From an uncultured Schlesneria sp. (lineage in GTDB: Bacteria; Planctomycetota; Planctomycetia; Planctomycetales; Planctomycetaceae): a stretch of 64,000 bases of DNA. Below are positions 16,405-24,985 of this stretch, piece after piece. The first letter of the stretch is position 1. Each line of letters starts with the position of its first letter. A model generated the notes under the pieces. It was not told where the DNA came from. It worked only from the letters and a program-made list of their open reading frames with translations, and did no database searches. The stretch covers positions 21,977 to 85,976 of the forward strand of contig CAILLA010000206.1 of assembly GCA_903834925.1 (NCBI GenBank). Reading direction: 5' to 3'. Made by a program: the position numbers and the translations under genes.

Positions 16405-19215
16405 CTACTCGCTTCGCCGCACAAAAACGGTTGGAAAGGTTCGGTTTTCGAGGGTGAACTTGAGTCCCGTCTGTTTTTCCAAGTGATCGAGTACGGTGCG
16501 GTTGCTCTCGGCACCTGGCAAGGCCCTATCGCCGTCTTGAGCGACCGCGTTGCGATGCCACGAGATCTTTTCATTTCGGTAAGGATAATTCTCAATCTGG
16601 CTGAGGACTCGGCGATTTGGTTCGATTGACTGACCGATCGCCTTCATGAATTTGTCGAACGTACCCATCTCGATCCCGTCGTCGTCCGACTGCGGCGTGG
16701 CGGAAAGTTCGATGACCGTTTTCGGGTCGAGGATAAATGGCGGGCTGATCCTGCCACTGATAATGAGTACGTCGTGCACCAATTCACGCAGTTCCAGGTC
16801 TACCTGAATTCCGCATTCCTCCCTGAGCAATTTCCCGAGCGCGGAAATCACCTTGTCAGTGGGCGCATCGGCGCGAATGACATAATCACCTTCAATTTCA
16901 GGCGACAAAAGATTGTCCGGGTCTTCGACTTCCCTGAATCGAAGTTCGAGCCCGGCTCCGACGGCATTCAAGAGCCGGCTTGCAGGAATTCCCTTAACAC
17001 CTACAACGCTCGTAAAATTGAACCCTGGCTGTCCAAGTATGCCATCTCGCTCCGGATAGACCATCGGGAGGAATGTCCCTGTTGTCTCATACGGTGATTG
17101 AGCGAAGGCACTTTCCCACCATTTTTTCAGGTTAGCGATGCGTCCCGGCAGGAACGGCTTTTTGATCTGCTTGATGAGTTGCCCTTCCTCAAGGCGATAA
17201 GCCTTTTCAAAATCGGCGAGTGCCTGTTGTTCCTGACCGAGGGCGGGTGAAGGCGAATCTGACGCTAACACAAACAAGTCATCTGGTAACGAATCATTGA
17301 TCTGAAGCTTCGTGACTTTTGTCGTGAAGACGTCCTCCCCATGCTCGGGAGTTTGCTGCTTATAACGACCCTTCACTGGAAACCAGCGGTCTTTTCCCGT
17401 CGCACCATCACGCACTTTTTGGAACTCGTCGACTTCATAGCCAAATACCCAACTTCGATTCGTGACATTGACTACAGAAATGGACTTGGGCCAATAATCA
17501 TGTTCCGGGTCTAAAACCATTGTGACGTCAAGTACCCACTTTGAACTTGGCTGCTCGTAGTTCTTAACTTCGATCGTGGGGCCGATGTCCCCGTCTTGGG
17601 CTTTGACCAATGTTGCTGTCGGTGCGCGAATAACATCAACAATCGACTCACGGTTCCCCATGAAATGCAGAATGCTTAACAGCGTGCTTTGCAGTGTCTG
17701 ATGGAAGCGAGGAGTGAGTTCGTTTTGGATACTTCCACGGACAGGCTTGTCGCCGAGAAAGCCGCCAAGATACGTCTGCTTGCCGTCAAACGTGATGGCA
17801 TAGCCAACCGTTGACTTGGAAGGAATGTCATATCTGAGCATCTTGAATCCCTGTTCAGTCCAGACACTGTCGTGTGACTCTCCTCCAAGCCGTTCTGAAT
17901 CAATCTTCGTATAGGCGACATACAACGATCGAATCGATCGGAACTGGTCAATGACCACCGGCCGGAGTTCTTCCAGCGTGAGCGGTTTCGTTGCCGCAGC
18001 GGATGGCGCTACTGTTGTTACTTTGCTCTCGATTTTTCGATCATTGACCAAGAGCGAGGGGGGCTCTTCAGTTGCCTTCGCAACCTCGGCGAGCGAGACG
18101 CGAATCCCAGATACAAACAGTCCAAGAACGACCATTGATGTGATCAGAGTGACAATCGAGCCACGCGACCACGGTGTATGTTTCAATGACGTGTTTTCAC
18201 TCAGCGTGACGATCCGCTTCAAGAAGGTGCCTCGGTTGGGAAAGAACGATTGGACTGCCCAATTCGATCGTGGCGAGTCCTCATCCAAGACCATGTTTGC
18301 CAGCGTGAACAGATACAGTTCGCGTCCGCCGGCCAGGTCCGCACCAAGTACGTCGGCAGCCAATTCCTGTTCGAGCCTCAATCGTCCAACGAGCCAATGG
18401 ACCAGAGGGTGATAAAAATGAATTGCAAGGCTGACTTGCGCCATTAACCACGTCAAGTAATCGCCTCGCGAGATATGAGCGATCTCATGAGCAAGGACTA
18501 CTCGACGCTCGTCGTGATTCCACGTTTCCCAATCGTCGGGCAACAGGATCAGCGGGCGATGCCAACCGACTGTCGCGGGCGAGCCCAACTGGTGTGCTTG
18601 CCGTACTTCAACCGGCCGACGCAGTCCCAGATCAAAGACGTTGTGGCGAACCAACTCCAAAACTTCCTGATCCGTGATCGCCGTACTGTTGACCCTGTAA
18701 CTATGTACGACCCACAAGCCAAGCAGAAAGCGGGCAAACGCGACGGCTAATCCGGCAACGAACGAAATACCCACGAGTTCAGGCCAACGCCACTTGGCCG
18801 TGGATTCGACTTTGACATCACCTCGCGGAACTGGCCGTGTTACAGGAACCTGACTCGATTCCACGATTTCATTGGGAACGTCGGCAATCGGCATGCCGCC
18901 GACATCCCCATGGCCAATGAATTCCTCGGGGTTTGGACTTAAGGCGATTGGCACATCCTGGCTAACATCCACGGGAAGCGAAAAAGTCGTCGGCAAGACG
19001 GAAACGAATGGCAATGACATCGTCCACCAATGTGGCCATGAACTGGCCGTCAGAAGTGATACGCCAATCAGCATCAGCAGCGCTGTGGACGAGGCGAATC
19101 CCCCACCCGCAGGACTGCCTCGTCGGACGAACAGATAAACGGCAATCCCCGTGATGGCGAACAGCGTCACCGGCACAACACTGGCAATCAGCCATAGCCC
19201 GAGTGAATTCAACAT
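16405..19215 (-). CDS. BlaR1-like M56 metalloprotease sensor with long C-terminal extension
   Basis: 936 residues. Transmembrane segments lie near 5-30, 42-60, 147-172 and 355-375. The M56 zincin site is HEIAH (243-247), with a downstream RLRLEQELAAD supplying the third ligand. In BlaR1/MecR1 this protease is activated by an external ligand and destroys the BlaI/MecI repressor. Here the usual penicillin-binding sensor is replaced by a region resembling LolA/sorting-type beta domains (about 420-650) and a C-terminal module (about 665-936) shared with the downstream gene. The start overlaps the BlaI stop as TAATG, showing translational coupling. The ligand is unknown. Confidence 0.88.
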   Translation of the reverse strand: MLNSLGLWLIASVVPVTLFAITGIAVYLFVRRGSPAGGGFASSTALLMLIGVSLLTASSWPHWWTMSLPFVSVLPTTFSLPVDVSQDVPIALSPNPEEFIGHGDVGGMPIADVPNEIVESSQVPVTRPVPRGDVKVESTAKWRWPELVGISFVAGLAVAFARFLLGLWVVHSYRVNSTAITDQEVLELVRHNVFDLGLRRPVEVRQAHQLGSPATVGWHRPLILLPDDWETWNHDERRVVLAHEIAHISRGDYLTWLMAQVSLAIHFYHPLVHWLVGRLRLEQELAADVLGADLAGGRELYLFTLANMVLDEDSPRSNWAVQSFFPNRGTFLKRIVTLSENTSLKHTPWSRGSIVTLITSMVVLGLFVSGIRVSLAEVAKATEEPPSLLVNDRKIESKVTTVAPSAAATKPLTLEELRPVVIDQFRSIRSLYVAYTKIDSERLGGESHDSVWTEQGFKMLRYDIPSKSTVGYAITFDGKQTYLGGFLGDKPVRGSIQNELTPRFHQTLQSTLLSILHFMGNRESIVDVIRAPTATLVKAQDGDIGPTIEVKNYEQPSSKWVLDVTMVLDPEHDYWPKSISVVNVTNRSWVFGYEVDEFQKVRDGATGKDRWFPVKGRYKQQTPEHGEDVFTTKVTKLQINDSLPDDLFVLASDSPSPALGQEQQALADFEKAYRLEEGQLIKQIKKPFLPGRIANLKKWWESAFAQSPYETTGTFLPMVYPERDGILGQPGFNFTSVVGVKGIPASRLLNAVGAGLELRFREVEDPDNLLSPEIEGDYVIRADAPTDKVISALGKLLREECGIQVDLELRELVHDVLIISGRISPPFILDPKTVIELSATPQSDDDGIEMGTFDKFMKAIGQSIEPNRRVLSQIENYPYRNEKISWHRNAVAQDGDRALPGAESNRTVLDHLEKQTGLKFTLENRTFPTVFVRRSE

Positions 19216-19613
19216 TATTGAGTCTCCCGTTTCCCGCGATGACGTTCAAGAATGGTTTTCAGAGCCTGACGATCCTTCGTCGAGAGTTGTTCCTCTTCGA
19301 CAAGCCGCACCAGCAATTGTTCCGACGAACCTTTGAAAACGCTGTGCAACAGGCTTTTCAGCAGCTTGCCGGAAACCTCTTCGTAAGTGCGCAGTGGCTG
19401 AAAAACGAATGGCCTTTCGTCGTTCATCTGCTTCAGAAACCCCTTGTCCGCCAATATGCGAACAACCGTGCCGATCGTCGTATAGGCGAGCTTCACCCCC
19501 GCTTCGGCTAACGCGATTTGGGCATCGGCCACCGATAACTGGCCACGATCCCAGAAGATCTGCATCACCTCAAGTTCGCGTTCGGTCAACTCCTTCGCAG
19601 GGGGACGTGCCAT
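19215..19613 (-). CDS. BlaI/MecI/CopY-family repressor
   Basis: 132 residues, the usual length. The N-terminal winged helix reads LTERELEVMQIFWDRGQLSVADAQIAL with KLAYTTIGTVVRILADKGFL as the recognition/wing part; the C-terminus (LLKSLLHSVFKGSSEQLLVRLVEEE) is the dimerisation region. Family members repress their own operon until cleaved after signalling by the M56 partner. First gene of a three-gene operon (19613 to 15242) and presumed repressor of it and perhaps other loci. Confidence 0.92.
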   Translation of the reverse strand: MARPPAKELTERELEVMQIFWDRGQLSVADAQIALAEAGVKLAYTTIGTVVRILADKGFLKQMNDERPFVFQPLRTYEEVSGKLLKSLLHSVFKGSSEQLLVRLVEEEQLSTKDRQALKTILERHRGKRETQ

Positions 19614-19665
19614 ACGGTCAACTCCTGAACCAGACAGAAACGAATTCGGATTCTCTAGTTCTGGT

Positions 19666-19692
19666 TTTATAGTTTTCGTTGTCCATTGTCAA
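19666..19692 (-). promoter_or_regulatory. Candidate sigma-70-like promoter of the BlaI operon
   Basis: On the minus strand TTGACA (19692-19687) is followed after 15 bp by TATAAA (19671-19666), about 50 bp before the BlaI start. The spacing is short for sigma-70 and no clear BlaI dyad overlaps it, so this is tentative. Confidence 0.4.
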
Positions 19693-19805
19693 TCAGGTTC
19701 CTGATCGCCACCATGCAACACGTCTTCACAGACAATGTCGAATGCAGAATCACGCGGTCGAAATGGCTTTGACCAATTCGACGTTTACCGATCAGGAACC
19801 TCGTC

Positions 19806-20162
19806 ATGCCTCAGAAGCCAGAATTATTCGTCACAACCACCTTTTCGATTGAAGGCTACAAGATTGTCGATTATCGAGGACTCGTTCGCGGTATTACCGT
19901 TCGAGCACCAACGATTTCTCAGGGATTTTTTGGTGGATTGAAAAACATCATCGGTGGCCAGATCAATGCATACACAGAGATGTGCGAACAAGCTCGCAGC
20001 CATGCCTATGATCAGATGGTCCAGCATGCCAAAGAACTGGGAGCGAATGCGATCGTCGGCGTTCACTACGATGCCGCCGAAGTTGTCAGTACAGGTAACG
20101 CCACCGAAGTCCTGTGTTACGGAACGGCGGTCGTCGTTGAGCCATTGCACGGAACCGCGTAG
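19806..20162 (+). CDS. YbjQ-family (DUF74) protein
   Basis: 118 residues, typical length for the YbjQ/UPF0145 family. Family features: VTTTFSIEGYKIVDYRGLVRGITVRA at the start, a central helix with MCEQARSHAYDQMVQHAKELGANAIVG, and VHYDAAEV plus a terminal beta strand (EVLCYGTAVVV). Members form pentameric rings; the function is not established, although a heavy-metal-binding label is used. It appears monocistronic, transcribed away from the BlaI operon. Confidence 0.88.
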   Translation: MPQKPELFVTTTFSIEGYKIVDYRGLVRGITVRAPTISQGFFGGLKNIIGGQINAYTEMCEQARSHAYDQMVQHAKELGANAIVGVHYDAAEVVSTGNATEVLCYGTAVVVEPLHGTA

Positions 20163-20198
20163 CGGTTGATTCGCCGGAAAACGATGGATCGAAAGCGC

Positions 20199-20322
20199 TA
20201 CCCCACCCCCTCTATGTGGGTCGTTAACGGGCCTTTGCCCTAGCCGCCGTAATCAAATTCGCTGGCTTCCGATCATCCTGGTGCAAAGGCCCAGTAACCA
20301 CCCTCGTAGAGGGTGTGGGGTT
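20199..20322. repeat. Long imperfect inverted repeat
   Basis: Arm 20199-20240 (CTACCCCACCCCCTCTATG... ending GGGCCTTTGCCC) is nearly complementary to arm 20281-20322 (GTGCAAAGGCCCAGTAACC... ending GTGTGGGG), with a 40-nt spacer. It lies between YbjQ and the SMR-like gene, lacks a T-tract, and looks like a dispersed palindromic element. Confidence 0.65.
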
Positions 20323-20423
20323 GCGTTGCCATTTGGTTGCAACGAAGAAATCTGTTTCGTCTTCGTACTTTACGGTTGTTGAAATCCTATTAAAACCGCG
20401 CCGTTCAAAATGATTGGAAAAGA

Positions 20424-20762
20424 GTGGATCGGACAAATCTCGCCGTTGTCGTGACCCTGATGTTCAGCATCATCGGCGTTGTCGGTGATTATTTTCTGAA
20501 GCTGGCGAGCCAGGAAAAGCACTCGTTGCGTTCCCCCTGGTTCTACATTGGTTTTTGTCTTTACGCCTCGACCGCCTTTGGCTGGTTGTATGTCATGAAG
20601 CACCTGAAGCTCGCGACAGTCAGTGTCGTCTATTCCGTCGCCATGGTCCTGCTGCTGACCACGATTGGAGTCATTTTCTTCCAAGAGAAGCTTAACTCCT
20701 ATGAAGTCGCGGGACTCGCGATGGCCATCGGCTCTCTGGTGTTACTCACTCGTTTTTCCTGA
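20424..20762 (+). CDS. SMR/EamA-like small membrane transporter
   Basis: 112 residues with four predicted membrane segments (about 6-26, 38-58, 64-84, 90-110), the size and topology of small multidrug resistance proteins or a half EamA unit. The final segment VAGLAMAIGSLVLLTRF is typical of EamA/SMR C-termini. The essential membrane Glu of classical EmrE-type SMR proteins is not clearly present in the first helix, so drug export is not implied; a lipid or metabolite carrier is as likely. The start is GTG at 20424; no better start is seen. Confidence 0.65.
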   Translation: MDRTNLAVVVTLMFSIIGVVGDYFLKLASQEKHSLRSPWFYIGFCLYASTAFGWLYVMKHLKLATVSVVYSVAMVLLLTTIGVIFFQEKLNSYEVAGLAMAIGSLVLLTRFS

Positions 20763-20846
20763 TTCCGCAGACAATGGACCTTGAACAGGACACGTCTATA
20801 CTTTTGATGGAAACAAACGGTAATCAGAAAAAAAGCGATGTGATCC

Positions 20847-21857
20847 ATGTCTGATGAATCCTGGGACTTTCTCAAAACGACCGATAATACCGAACGTGAC
20901 GATTTAACCAGGTCCCCAGCCGGACCGGCTCGTCCTGACGTCGAGGAAACGGATGTCCTCGATGCCTATTCTCGTGCTGTAATGCATGTTGTCGAAACCG
21001 TTTCCCCGGCTGTCATCTCCCTCACCGGGCGTCCGGGAATGAGCGACGGAGGTCAGGGATCGGGCTTCATCATTTCGCCGGACGGTCTGGCAATCACCAA
21101 CAGCCACGTCACTGGTGGACGCTCAGACCTTGTCGCAATAACGACCGACGGCGACCGACTAGACTGTCAGGTGATTGGCGATGACCCGTCGACAGATCTC
21201 GCCCTGTTGCGATTAACAGGTCGTGATCTGCCGCATGTACGGATCGGGGATTCTCAACTTCTTCGAGTCGGTCAACTGGTCATCGCCATGGGAAGTCCGC
21301 TGGGACTGCATTCCACCGTGTCGACAGGGGTCGTGAGCGGCGTCGGCCGAAGCATGCGAGCGAGCGATGGTCGTCTGATCGACAACATCATTCAGCACGC
21401 AGCCCCCATTAACCCAGGAAACTCGGGCGGTCCATTAGTCGATTCGCGGGGACGAGTTGTCGGAGTCAACACGGCCATCATCGCCTTCGCACAGGGGATC
21501 GGGTTTGCCGTCCCGAGCAACACCGTTCAATGGATCACAAAAGAATTCCTGCAGCATGGCCAAGTCCGCCGTCGGCAACTGGGAATTGTTGGTACCGTCG
21601 TTCAATTACCAAGAACCGTGGTGATCGAACTGGATCTGGTCTCGGATTTCGCCGTTCAAGTGATGGAAGTCGATTCGCGGGGAATCGCTGGCCGCAGTGG
21701 GGTTGAGGAAGGGGATCTAATCGTGTCAGTCAACGATCGGATCGTCACCAGCATCGACGATCTGCACCGCTTACTCGCCCGGCTTCCGATCGAAGCAACA
21801 CTCGATCTGTCAATCATCCGCGACGGACAACCAAAACAAATCCTGCTAAAGAAATAA
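20847..21857 (+). CDS. HtrA/Deg-like trypsin-type protease with PDZ domain
   Basis: 336 residues. Catalytic triad is complete: His87 (ITNSHVTGG), Asp117 (STDLALL) and Ser193 (NPGNSGGPL). A PDZ domain occupies about 235-335 (GIAGRSGVEEGDLIVSVNDRIVTS). Such proteases degrade or chaperone misfolded proteins. No signal peptide or N-terminal membrane segment is visible; the first 45 residues are hydrophilic and acidic, unlike periplasmic HtrA, suggesting a cytoplasmic location or non-Sec export. The start codon has no strong ribosome-binding site but there is no alternative with a signal sequence. Confidence 0.9.
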   Translation: MSDESWDFLKTTDNTERDDLTRSPAGPARPDVEETDVLDAYSRAVMHVVETVSPAVISLTGRPGMSDGGQGSGFIISPDGLAITNSHVTGGRSDLVAITTDGDRLDCQVIGDDPSTDLALLRLTGRDLPHVRIGDSQLLRVGQLVIAMGSPLGLHSTVSTGVVSGVGRSMRASDGRLIDNIIQHAAPINPGNSGGPLVDSRGRVVGVNTAIIAFAQGIGFAVPSNTVQWITKEFLQHGQVRRRQLGIVGTVVQLPRTVVIELDLVSDFAVQVMEVDSRGIAGRSGVEEGDLIVSVNDRIVTSIDDLHRLLARLPIEATLDLSIIRDGQPKQILLKK

Positions 21858-21968
21858 CCGCCGTCCTCGATCCTCGTTTCCTGGTCTCTCCGTTGAGACA
21901 CGAAAAACTGCTTGGCTCGAGATCTTACGTCGCGATTCAGGCCACACCTTTTCACGCGAGACTCAATT

Positions 21969-22553
21969 GTGGGCAGCTTTTTCAAAGGCCGACGACGAAA
22001 GGTCGGAATTTTCCTGCTGGCATTTGCGTTGCTGCTCATGGGTGCGTGGATAAGAAGTCAGAAGTATATCGAGTCGGGCACATTTCGGTTGAGTGAGAAT
22101 CGATTCCTTGCTGGATGCTCGAATCAAGGTTCATTTAGATTGATGTCGCTAAAGTTTCTTGGACAAACAACCGGCTCTGCTGAATTTCACGTCGGAACCG
22201 TCAGATGGGAAAGAGCGACAATCATTTCTCACGATCCGAAAGGGAAGAAAGACCCTGCCGAAATCTTTTTCCCCGTTTTGTTTGGTGTTGAATTGGAATG
22301 GCGTACCAAACGGCAATTGCTTGGTTTTTGCTTTGTAGAAGCGATCCTTGACGACGTGGAAGAGTCTTCACAATTGGAATGCTCAGCTTGGAAGATTCCT
22401 TACTTGCCTGTTGTCCTGTTCATGACCCTCGTTGCGTCCTATTTTCTCCTCTTGATCCCACGTTCGCGGAAAACTCAAAAGGAAGACGACAACTGCTTGA
22501 ACGGCGACAAATCCGTATCGACGACCGATCAAAGAGAACGAACTTCGGCCTGA
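21969..22553 (+). CDS. Small two-span membrane protein, planctomycete type
   Basis: About 194 residues from GTG 21969 (a TTG at 21912 is in frame). A basic N-terminus (FFKGRRRK) precedes a membrane span (VGIFLLAFALLLMGAWI), a roughly 120-residue outer domain and a second span (LPVVLFMTLVASYFLLLI), ending in a charged tail. This layout recurs in many planctomycete proteins of unknown function. I cannot assign a role. It converges with the CotH gene, 16 bp apart. Confidence 0.65.
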   Translation: MGSFFKGRRRKVGIFLLAFALLLMGAWIRSQKYIESGTFRLSENRFLAGCSNQGSFRLMSLKFLGQTTGSAEFHVGTVRWERATIISHDPKGKKDPAEIFFPVLFGVELEWRTKRQLLGFCFVEAILDDVEESSQLECSAWKIPYLPVVLFMTLVASYFLLLIPRSRKTQKEDDNCLNGDKSVSTTDQRERTSA

Positions 22554-22569
22554 ATCGCAATACTTCTCT

Positions 22570-24444
22570 TTATTCCGACGCATCTTTCGTGAGATACAGT
22601 GAATCGACCTCATACCAGACCTGCCCAGTTCGTGCTCGAAGTTCGGCGATAAACTCGACGTTGCGAACCTCTTCTTCCACTGTGAATTTGAATTGGACTG
22701 GCCCCCACGACGAACTGCCTCGACGGATATTTGTTCGCGTCATGCCATCAATTCGAACCCCGGCACCGACCGCAACATTGCGTTCCTCTCGGGCGGCAAT
22801 TTGATTCGTCTTCAGTTTCGCATGCAAAACGTACGAACCCCTGGCCAATAATTCCTTACAGCGCCACGAGGCATTACATTGGCTCTTCTTCCCACAGAGA
22901 ATGGAATACGCTTTCAGACCTTTGGACATCTCAAGAATCTCCAATTTCGCGTCGGGGCTTTCCGAGACGGGATACCAGCTGGCCAGATTCAGTCGCCCAT
23001 TCGAATCGAAGTCACGCGGCTTGGGATCGGACTGCGAGTTCTGACGAATCAGACCTTCCACCCGCGCGACGATGCGGGCCTTAAGACCTTTCACACGTTC
23101 ATCGTGAGACTGTGCTGCTTGAGGATTGATCTGATTGAGTACTGGTTTTAAGCGATCACTGGCTGCGTCGATCCGCTTCAGCAAATTATCGGGGGGCGAA
23201 AACAACTCCATCAGCTCGGTAACGCGTTCTCGGTATCGGGCTCGCCATTCCGCGTTCAGCATCACGGCTGACCCGACGATTGATGACGGAAAATTGATGA
23301 TCGAGGCGTTCGGATCGCCAAAGACCTGATCCATGCCGTGGGGAATAAAATGAGCCCGCTTGCTCTTCGGTTCAAAATACAGCCGATAATTGTTGTGATT
23401 CAGAGTGTATCCATCCCAATGTCCAACCATCATTTCCATCGCCATGAACGAAATGAATTGATCGACATTCAGGAACTCGTCAATGCGATCCCAGCGAGTG
23501 GATGAATCAGGCTCGCGGCAGGCAGAAAGAAGGCTGATCAGATCACTTCGATCGGCCTTCGATTTTCCCGAATCGAGTTCCAGCTCGGAATCGAGATCCT
23601 GCAAGAACCCTCCTTCGTACAGGTTTCCCTTGGCACTGTCGAAGTGGCGTTCCAGAAACGATTTATCGAAGGCCGATTTCAGCACATAGAGTCCCAGATC
23701 CCGGTTATTCAACCAAACGCGAGCATGAGTCACTCGCGTGGCCGGAAGCTTTGCCGCACGGAACAATTCCTCACATAACCATTCATGAAGGTACGTGTCG
23801 TCCTGGACGGAATTATTGAGATGAAACTTGCTGAATCCGTGAAACGTTTGATCCTTTTCGTTCTTGGAAATATTGATCGTCAGCGCAGGACGATCGTCGA
23901 CCGGCCGGAAGCTGCCGGCACTCCCTTTCAGCTTGATCGCAACGCGCTTGTAAGTTTGCTGATCATTTTCCACGATCGTCCCTTCGACAAACGGACGCGG
24001 GTCGCCGATCACGAATGATCGTGGTCCGGCACTCAATTTTTCCATTTCGGAATCAGAGATCTGAATCTTCAGATTCGGGATCATCCCAAGTTTGAAAAAG
24101 TCGTCACTCGCTTTTTTTGCATCGGCAGAAGCGTTTGCCTCGTCATCTTCCCGCGTTTGGGGTGATGAGGGACTGTCTTGCGGTGCCGGAGTCGGCGTGA
24201 TAGGAACCTGTGGCGGAACGGCCAATGTTCCCGCTGTCGAGGCGATCGACGCACTCGCCGAGTTATTCGGAGCGGGATCAGGACTTGTGTAACCCACAGG
24301 TGGGGGATTTGACCGTAACCGCCCGAATCCGTATCCGATTCCCAATGAGGCAACGACTGCAATCGCAACAAGGCCGGCGATGACGGGGCCGTTCAAGCCT
24401 GACGATTTTTTCCTTCGGACTTGCTTCGGTCGATTCGATGACAT
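22570..24444 (-). CDS. CotH-family kinase-like protein, membrane-anchored
   Basis: 624 residues. A basic N-terminus and one membrane span (about 19-42) are followed by a Pro/Ser/Thr-rich linker (to about 105) and a CotH domain (about 125-440) with AIKLKGSAGSF, NNSVQDDTYLHEWLCEEL, LGLYVLKSAFDKSFLERHF, GHWDGYTLNHNNYRLYFEP and PHGMDQVFG. CotH proteins are atypical kinases of the spore coat; in non-sporing bacteria they are probably envelope-modifying. A C-terminal beta region (about 480-624) may bind carbohydrate. It appears monocistronic. Confidence 0.87.
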   Translation of the reverse strand: MSSNRPKQVRRKKSSGLNGPVIAGLVAIAVVASLGIGYGFGRLRSNPPPVGYTSPDPAPNNSASASIASTAGTLAVPPQVPITPTPAPQDSPSSPQTREDDEANASADAKKASDDFFKLGMIPNLKIQISDSEMEKLSAGPRSFVIGDPRPFVEGTIVENDQQTYKRVAIKLKGSAGSFRPVDDRPALTINISKNEKDQTFHGFSKFHLNNSVQDDTYLHEWLCEELFRAAKLPATRVTHARVWLNNRDLGLYVLKSAFDKSFLERHFDSAKGNLYEGGFLQDLDSELELDSGKSKADRSDLISLLSACREPDSSTRWDRIDEFLNVDQFISFMAMEMMVGHWDGYTLNHNNYRLYFEPKSKRAHFIPHGMDQVFGDPNASIINFPSSIVGSAVMLNAEWRARYRERVTELMELFSPPDNLLKRIDAASDRLKPVLNQINPQAAQSHDERVKGLKARIVARVEGLIRQNSQSDPKPRDFDSNGRLNLASWYPVSESPDAKLEILEMSKGLKAYSILCGKKSQCNASWRCKELLARGSYVLHAKLKTNQIAAREERNVAVGAGVRIDGMTRTNIRRGSSSWGPVQFKFTVEEEVRNVEFIAELRARTGQVWYEVDSLYLTKDASE

Positions 24445-24458
24445 GTATGAGAAAACCT

Positions 24459-24790
24459 TTACCGCAACATATTTCGGAACACGGTCACTTCAGGCCGGGT
24501 ATTCACAATATATGTTGCGGTTTTCTCGGAAACTTTTCCATCAGCCATTTCGAGTTTTATTTTGACCTGAGCGACGAGGCTTTCATTAACATTTTTGCCA
24601 TCACCAAGAAGCACATAAACCAGCAGTTTGGGCCGTGCCCACATCGACTGGCTTGAATTTGCCACCACATCCCATGACTAGAAGCAGTAGAAAAAGAATC
24701 CAGCTAATTGATGCTTGTTCCGATAACGAAATGAACCTGGATACGAATGGATTAGAAGTCGAAACGAAACGCTAGTTGCCCGGTTTTGCG
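24459..24790 (-). pseudogene. Decayed small lipoprotein related to the one at 33529-33936
   Basis: On the minus strand one frame (about 24790-24640) reads WILFLLLLVMGCGGKFKPVD, a lipobox signal peptide, and then stops. A second frame (24668-24459) continues LLGDGKNVNESLVAQVKIKL and ends KTATYIVNTRPEVTVFR, parallel to the end of the intact 33529 protein (KNARYQIGVDPVLTVLR). The middle, which in the relative reads like ALDAWRAGK, is missing. A central deletion plus frameshift is the simplest reading. Confidence 0.6.
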
Positions 24791-24899
24791 ATCAAAACCA
24801 CAATGTCCATGGCAACCGCAAATCACCGGCAGAGATTTCAACGAAATTTTTCGTACATGCAGAACATTCTGACGTTAATAAGAATAACTTCTTCGAAGT

Positions 24900-24922
24900 G
24901 AAATGTGAATGAACCATTCACA
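24900..24922 (-). terminator. Intrinsic terminator of the DUF4198 operon
   Basis: On the minus strand TGTGAATG-GTT-CATTCACA forms a perfect 8-bp stem followed by TTTCACTT, about 65 bp after the DUF4198 stop. Confidence 0.55.
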
Positions 24923-24985
24923 AAACGTCATAGGCGCCTACCACGTTTTCATGATCGGATGATCCCTGATTTTTAACAGCCGGGC

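Larger units (their letters stand above)
24445..24985. other. Intergenic region with a decayed lipoprotein and terminator
   Basis: No intact gene. It holds the pseudogene at 24459-24790 and the hairpin at 24900-24922, listed separately; the remaining bases show nothing else I can support. Confidence 0.6.
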
